Positions 60,491 through 64,000 of a stretch of DNA of 64,000 bases are shown here, piece after piece. The stretch spans positions 310,001 to 374,000 of the forward strand of contig CAKOMW010000001.1 of assembly GCA_934096805.1 (NCBI GenBank), given 5' to 3'. Within the stretch, counting starts at the first letter, position 1. Each line of letters begins with the position of its first letter. The stretch is from an uncultured Bacilli bacterium. Its GTDB lineage: Bacteria; Bacillota_I; Bacilli_A; RF39; UBA660. Both the position numbers and the translations under genes were made by a program. A model generated the notes under the pieces. It saw only the letters and a list, made by a program, of their open reading frames with translations. It was not told where the DNA came from and ran no database searches.

Positions 60491-61603
60491 ATGAAAAGGG
60501 ATAAAAGGGTAGTTAGTTATATTTTTATTTTTATGCTTGGTGCTTTTGTTGCTGTTGGTGGTTTATATTTATATAAAGATAAACTTTTTGATTTTGTTGA
60601 TTCTAGTAATGGTGCTTGTTATACTAGTTGTCAAAATAAAGTAACGATTACTGATAAGGGAATTGCGGATGCTGTTGATAAAGTTTATAAGTCTGTTGTT
60701 TTGATTCAAAATTATAAGAATGATAAGCTTTATTCTACTGGTACAGGTTTTGTTTATAAGGTTGATTCTAAGAATGGATATGTGCTTAGTAATTATCATG
60801 TTGTTAATGGTGCAAGTAAGCTTAAGATTGTTAGAAGTGATGATAAGGTTATTGATGCTACTTATGTTAGTGGTGATGAATACTTAGATGTTGCTGTTTT
60901 AAAGATTGATTCTTCTTCGGTTCTTGCTGTTGCTGAGATTGGCTCTGGTACTAATGCACGTCTTGGTGATACGGTGTTTACGGTTGGTACACCGGTTGAT
61001 TATCAATATAGAGGAACTGTAACACGTGGAATTTTATCTGGTAAGGATAGATTGGTTAGTTTGTCTTTATCTTCGAATAGTAATGTTGATGATTATGTTT
61101 TAAAAGTTTTGCAAACTGATGCTTCGATTAACCCTGGTAACAGTGGTGGTCCTTTGGTTGACTCTAACGGGAAAGTGATTGGAATTAATTCTCTTAAAAT
61201 TGTTAAGAGTGAGATTGAAGGTATGGGTTTTGCTCTTCCTATTGAAGATGTAATGACTAATATTAGTACTTTTGAAGATGGTAAGAAGATTGAAAGGCCT
61301 TATTTAGGGGTTAAAATGTATAATGCTAGTGATGTTTCATATTCAAGGTATTTAGGTATTGATGTTTCTACTAATGTTACAGAAGGAGTTATTGTGGCAG
61401 AGGTTGAAAAGGATTCTTGTGTTTCTAGTGTTCTTAAGAAGGGTGATGTTATTGTAAAGCTTGATGGAAATAAAACTGATACTATTGCATATTTGAGGTA
61501 TGAGCTTTATAAACATAAGGCTGGAGATAGTGTTGATATTACTTTTATAAGGGATGGTAAGACTGTTACTAAGACTGTTAAACTTAATAAATTAAAAGGA
61601 TAG
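60491..61603 (+). CDS. htrA: HtrA/DegP-type membrane serine protease
   Basis: The 370-residue protein has an N-terminal membrane helix (IFIFMLGAFVAVGGLYLY) and a trypsin-like domain with His in LSNYHVVNGA, Asp in EYLDVAVLKID and Ser in INPGNSGGPLVD. A PDZ domain from about residue 270 (RPYLGVKMY...GVIVAEVEKDS) follows. It degrades misfolded exported proteins. AAGGAG before the start lies inside the abiF end, so it may be translationally coupled to abiF. Confidence 0.93.
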   Translation: MKRDKRVVSYIFIFMLGAFVAVGGLYLYKDKLFDFVDSSNGACYTSCQNKVTITDKGIADAVDKVYKSVVLIQNYKNDKLYSTGTGFVYKVDSKNGYVLSNYHVVNGASKLKIVRSDDKVIDATYVSGDEYLDVAVLKIDSSSVLAVAEIGSGTNARLGDTVFTVGTPVDYQYRGTVTRGILSGKDRLVSLSLSSNSNVDDYVLKVLQTDASINPGNSGGPLVDSNGKVIGINSLKIVKSEIEGMGFALPIEDVMTNISTFEDGKKIERPYLGVKMYNASDVSYSRYLGIDVSTNVTEGVIVAEVEKDSCVSSVLKKGDVIVKLDGNKTDTIAYLRYELYKHKAGDSVDITFIRDGKTVTKTVKLNKLKG

Positions 61604-61620
61604 CTGTTGCTATCCTTTTA
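61593..61620. terminator. Bidirectional terminator between htrA and glmS
   Basis: TAAAAGGATAG and CTATCCTTTTA form a perfect 11-bp stem around CTGTTG. It includes both stop codons of the converging genes. Confidence 0.8.
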
Positions 61621-63381
61621 TTCTACGGTTACTGATTTAGCTAGATTTCTAGGTTTATCAATATCGCATTTATTTAGTTTTGCTACTTCGTATGCAATTA
61701 ATTGAAGTGGAATTATAGTTAGTAGTTGTTGTAATAATTCGTTTGTTTTAGGAATTATTATTTTTTCGTCGTAGAAGTCGGCATTTATGTCTTCGTTAGT
61801 TAAAAATATTGTGTAGGCTCCACGAGCTTTTACTTCTTTTATGTTGCTTATTGTTTTTTCTGTTAGTTCTTCGTCGGTAGATATGGCTATTACTGGAGTA
61901 TTTTCTTCGATTAAGGAAATGGTTCCGTGTTTTAGTTCTCCGGCTTGATAAGCAACGCTATTTATGTAAGATATTTCTTTTAGTTTTAATGATCCTTCCA
62001 TGCACATTGCGTAGTCTATTCCTCTTCCTATGAAGAAGATATTTTTTTGTTTATATATTTTTTTTGCTATTTCTTTGTATTCATTTTTGTTTATTAAGTT
62101 TTCTATTTGTTTTGGTATTTCTTCTATGTATTTGTCTAAGTTAATATTTGCTAAATACATTGTTAAAGCAATGAATACTGTTACTTGTGCTAGGTATGCT
62201 TTGGTTGTTGCGACAGCGATTTCGCATCCGGCTTTGGTGTAGATTACATATTTTGATTCTCTTGCGATACTTGATGAAACAACGTTTACAATGCTTAGGG
62301 TGTCAATATTTTTTTCTTTTGCTTTTCTTAGGGCTGCTAGTGTGTCTGCTGTTTCACCTGATTGTGATACGAGGATTACTAGGGTGTTTTCGTTTTCGAA
62401 TGTTTTTTCATATCTATATTCGCTTGCTACTTGGATATATACGGGTATGTTTGCATATTTTTCTATTAGGAATTTACCTATTAGTCCAGCATGATAAGCG
62501 GAACCGCATGCTACAATGTGAATGTTTGTATATTTTTTTAGATCTGGGATGTTTTGGAAGTTGTTTTCTATACAATTGTTTATTGTTTTTTTGAATGTTT
62601 CTGGTTCTTCGTTTATTTCTTTTAGCATGAAATGTTCGTATTTTCCTTTGATGCTTGATTCATAGTCTCCTTCGTATTCATTTATTTCTTTTTCTGTTTC
62701 TTTTAGGTCTTTGTTGTATACGATTATGTCATTGTTTCCTATTTTTGCTATGTCATAATCGTCTAGGATGATATATTTATTTGTATATTTTAGAATAGCT
62801 GGAACGTCTGATGCTATGTAGTTTTCTTCTTTACCTTTGGCTACGATTAGAGGACTAGATTTTCTAATTGCATATAGGTGTTCTTGGTCGTCTTCGCATA
62901 TTATTCCAAATGCGTATGATCCTTTTAGGATTTTTGTTAGTTTATTTAATGATTTTAGAATATCTTTTTCTTGTTTGTAGATATAGTCTAAGTATGCACA
63001 GGCAACTTCGGTGTCGGTGTCACTTTTAAAGTTATAGTTATTTTTTATTAGTTCTTCTTTTAGGGGAATATAGTTTTCTATTATTCCATTGTGAACTATA
63101 GTGAATTTTCCTACTTTATGAGGGTGAGCATTTGTCTTTGTTGGGTGTCCATGAGTAGCCCATCTAGTGTGACCGATTGCTAGGTTTGACTTTATATCTT
63201 TTTCTAGTTTACTTTTTAGATTTTTGATTCTTCCTGTTTCTTTTGTTATTATTAATTTATTATCTTTGATATATGCGATTCCAGCTGAGTCATAGCCTCT
63301 GTATTCTAAGTTTTCTAAACCTTCGATTACAGTTGTTATTGCGTTTTCATTTTTTCCTTTGTATCCTACTATTCCACACAT
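61618..63381 (-). CDS. glmS: Glutamine-fructose-6-phosphate aminotransferase
   Basis: It makes glucosamine-6-phosphate for peptidoglycan. The 587-residue protein starts MCGIVGYKG with the catalytic Cys after Met, has YRGYDSAGIAY and GHTRWATHG in the glutaminase domain. Two SIS domains follow (VACGSAYHAGLIGK, VSQSGETADTLAAL, and GRGIDYAMCMEGSLKLKE). It ends NLAKSVTVE as usual. No glmS ribozyme is visible: only 15 bases lie between it and the upstream rubrerythrin gene. Confidence 0.97.
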   Translation of the reverse strand: MCGIVGYKGKNENAITTVIEGLENLEYRGYDSAGIAYIKDNKLIITKETGRIKNLKSKLEKDIKSNLAIGHTRWATHGHPTKTNAHPHKVGKFTIVHNGIIENYIPLKEELIKNNYNFKSDTDTEVACAYLDYIYKQEKDILKSLNKLTKILKGSYAFGIICEDDQEHLYAIRKSSPLIVAKGKEENYIASDVPAILKYTNKYIILDDYDIAKIGNNDIIVYNKDLKETEKEINEYEGDYESSIKGKYEHFMLKEINEEPETFKKTINNCIENNFQNIPDLKKYTNIHIVACGSAYHAGLIGKFLIEKYANIPVYIQVASEYRYEKTFENENTLVILVSQSGETADTLAALRKAKEKNIDTLSIVNVVSSSIARESKYVIYTKAGCEIAVATTKAYLAQVTVFIALTMYLANINLDKYIEEIPKQIENLINKNEYKEIAKKIYKQKNIFFIGRGIDYAMCMEGSLKLKEISYINSVAYQAGELKHGTISLIEENTPVIAISTDEELTEKTISNIKEVKARGAYTIFLTNEDINADFYDEKIIIPKTNELLQQLLTIIPLQLIAYEVAKLNKCDIDKPRNLAKSVTVE

Positions 63382-63396
63382 ATTATACCTTCTTTC

Positions 63397-63939
63397 TTAT
63401 TTATAGTTGTCTGCTTTTACTTCCATAAAGCTTTTTTTATGGTTGCAGACTGGACATACTTCTTTAGCTTTTGTTCCGATGTATACGTGTCCGCAGTTGC
63501 GACATATCCACATTTTTTCATCGTCTTTTTGGAAGATTTTATCGTCTTCTAAATTTTTTAATAGGGTTAAGTATCTTTCTTCGTGTTCTTTTTCTATTTT
63601 TCCAACTTCTTCGAAGAGATAGGCTATTCTTTCGAATCCTTCTTCTTTTGCTGTTTTGGCGAATTCTTCATACATTGTAGTCCATTCGTAGTTTTCTCCG
63701 TTTGCAGCGTCTTTTAGGTTTTCTAATGTTTTTGGTATTTCACCGTTATTTAGTTCTTTGAACCATAGTTTGGCATGTTCTTTTTCGTTGTTGGCAGTTT
63801 CTTCGAAAATTGCTGCGATTTGTTCATATCCATCTTTTCTTGCTTGTGAAGCATAGTAAGTGTATTTGTTCCTTGCTTGTGATTCTCCAGCGAATGCTGT
63901 TAATAGATTTTTTTCTGTTTTTGTTCCTTTTAATTCCAT
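63397..63939 (-). CDS. rbr: Rubrerythrin
   Basis: It reduces hydrogen peroxide in anaerobes. The 180-residue protein has a ferritin-like diiron domain with Glu ligands (FAGESQARNKYTYYA, EETANNEKEHAKLW, FEEVGKIEKEHEERY) and a C-terminal rubredoxin with two CxxC pairs (WICRNCGHVY, CPVCNHKK). It starts after AAAGGAG and lies 15 bases upstream of glmS on the same strand, so the two may be co-transcribed. It suggests an anaerobic lifestyle. Confidence 0.96.
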   Translation of the reverse strand: MELKGTKTEKNLLTAFAGESQARNKYTYYASQARKDGYEQIAAIFEETANNEKEHAKLWFKELNNGEIPKTLENLKDAANGENYEWTTMYEEFAKTAKEEGFERIAYLFEEVGKIEKEHEERYLTLLKNLEDDKIFQKDDEKMWICRNCGHVYIGTKAKEVCPVCNHKKSFMEVKADNYK

Positions 63940-63984
63940 ATTTTTTCACTCCTTTGCCATAATTATATTAATTGGCTTATATTT

Positions 63985-63999
63985 ATATTATCATTATCT
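63985..63999 (-). promoter_or_regulatory. Weak PerR-box-like site upstream of rubrerythrin
   Basis: ATATTATCATTATCT matches the inverted-repeat form TTATAATnATTATAA at 10 of 14 positions by hand comparison. Rubrerythrin is a common PerR target. In such AT-rich DNA chance matches are likely. Confidence 0.25.
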
Positions 64000-64000
64000 T

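Noticed and set aside
63382..63396. glmS ribozyme
   Set aside because: Only 15 bases separate rbr and glmS, too short for the ribozyme.

Overview
The window comes from an AT-rich, spore-forming-type Bacillota genome, probably a gut lineage of the Bacilli / Erysipelotrichia / RF39 kind; this placement is inference. The evidence is the Firmicutes order of the S10-spc-alpha ribosomal operon, CdaA-CdaR, Spo0A, CotF-type coat proteins, strong AGGAGG ribosome-binding sites and a zinc-type S14. UGA is used as a stop (for example in the genes ending at 1877, 12974 and 57050), so this is not the Mycoplasma code. Most genes lie on the + strand.

Region 1 (1-17067) is the late part of a prophage with A-ending codon usage. 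It runs from the end of a major capsid protein through a head-tail adaptor, a nozzle-like protein, two related coiled-coil proteins, a 2084-residue polyvalent protein, fibre and receptor-binding proteins, and a holin/M15 endolysin cassette. No tape-measure or tail-tube gene is seen, so a short-tailed phage is likely. Two minus-strand genes (RHH-like and HNH-like) follow. The right border is marked by a 16-nt tRNA-Ala/tmRNA-like 3' end with CCA and its terminator, taken as attR.

Region 2 (17.2-30.3 kb) is host DNA with T-ending codons: a YHYH/cadherin-like surface protein, three small spore-coat-type genes, cdaA-cdaR (c-di-AMP synthesis and its regulator), dinB, pgk, tpiA, spo0A, an AAA ATPase, gpmI, and a tandem pair of sigma-70 genes (sigA and a divergent paralogue). 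Region 3 (30.3-44.4 kb) is the S10-spc-alpha supercluster from rpsJ to rplQ, including secY, adk, map, infA and rpmJ; rpmD (L30) is missing between rpsE and rplO.

Region 4 (44.4-52.7 kb) is a surface-variation locus. A membrane-anchored C-type-lectin/FGE-like protein is interrupted by a run of ten G (out of frame here, in frame with 8 or 11 G). The same gene ends in a GC-rich segment with the marks of a diversity-generating-retroelement variable region. A small unknown gene and two large paralogous Ig-like (Big2) membrane-anchored proteins follow; the Big2 genes share a perfect 427-bp block that suggests recent gene conversion.

Region 5 (52.8-64 kb) holds membrane proteins (DUF421, a lipoprotein, DUF308), the t6A operon tsaE-tsaB-rimI-tsaD, tRNA-Ile/Asn/Glu, rplM-rpsI, a frameshifted histidine phosphatase, an AbiF-type HEPN gene with its own promoter preceded by a separately terminated structured RNA (a probable AbiF-ncRNA toxin-antitoxin or defence unit), htrA, glmS and rubrerythrin.

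The best candidates for new biology are the gene that appears to combine poly-G phase variation with DGR-type hypervariation (44.7-46.4 kb), and the AbiF plus structured RNA unit (59.3-60.5 kb).
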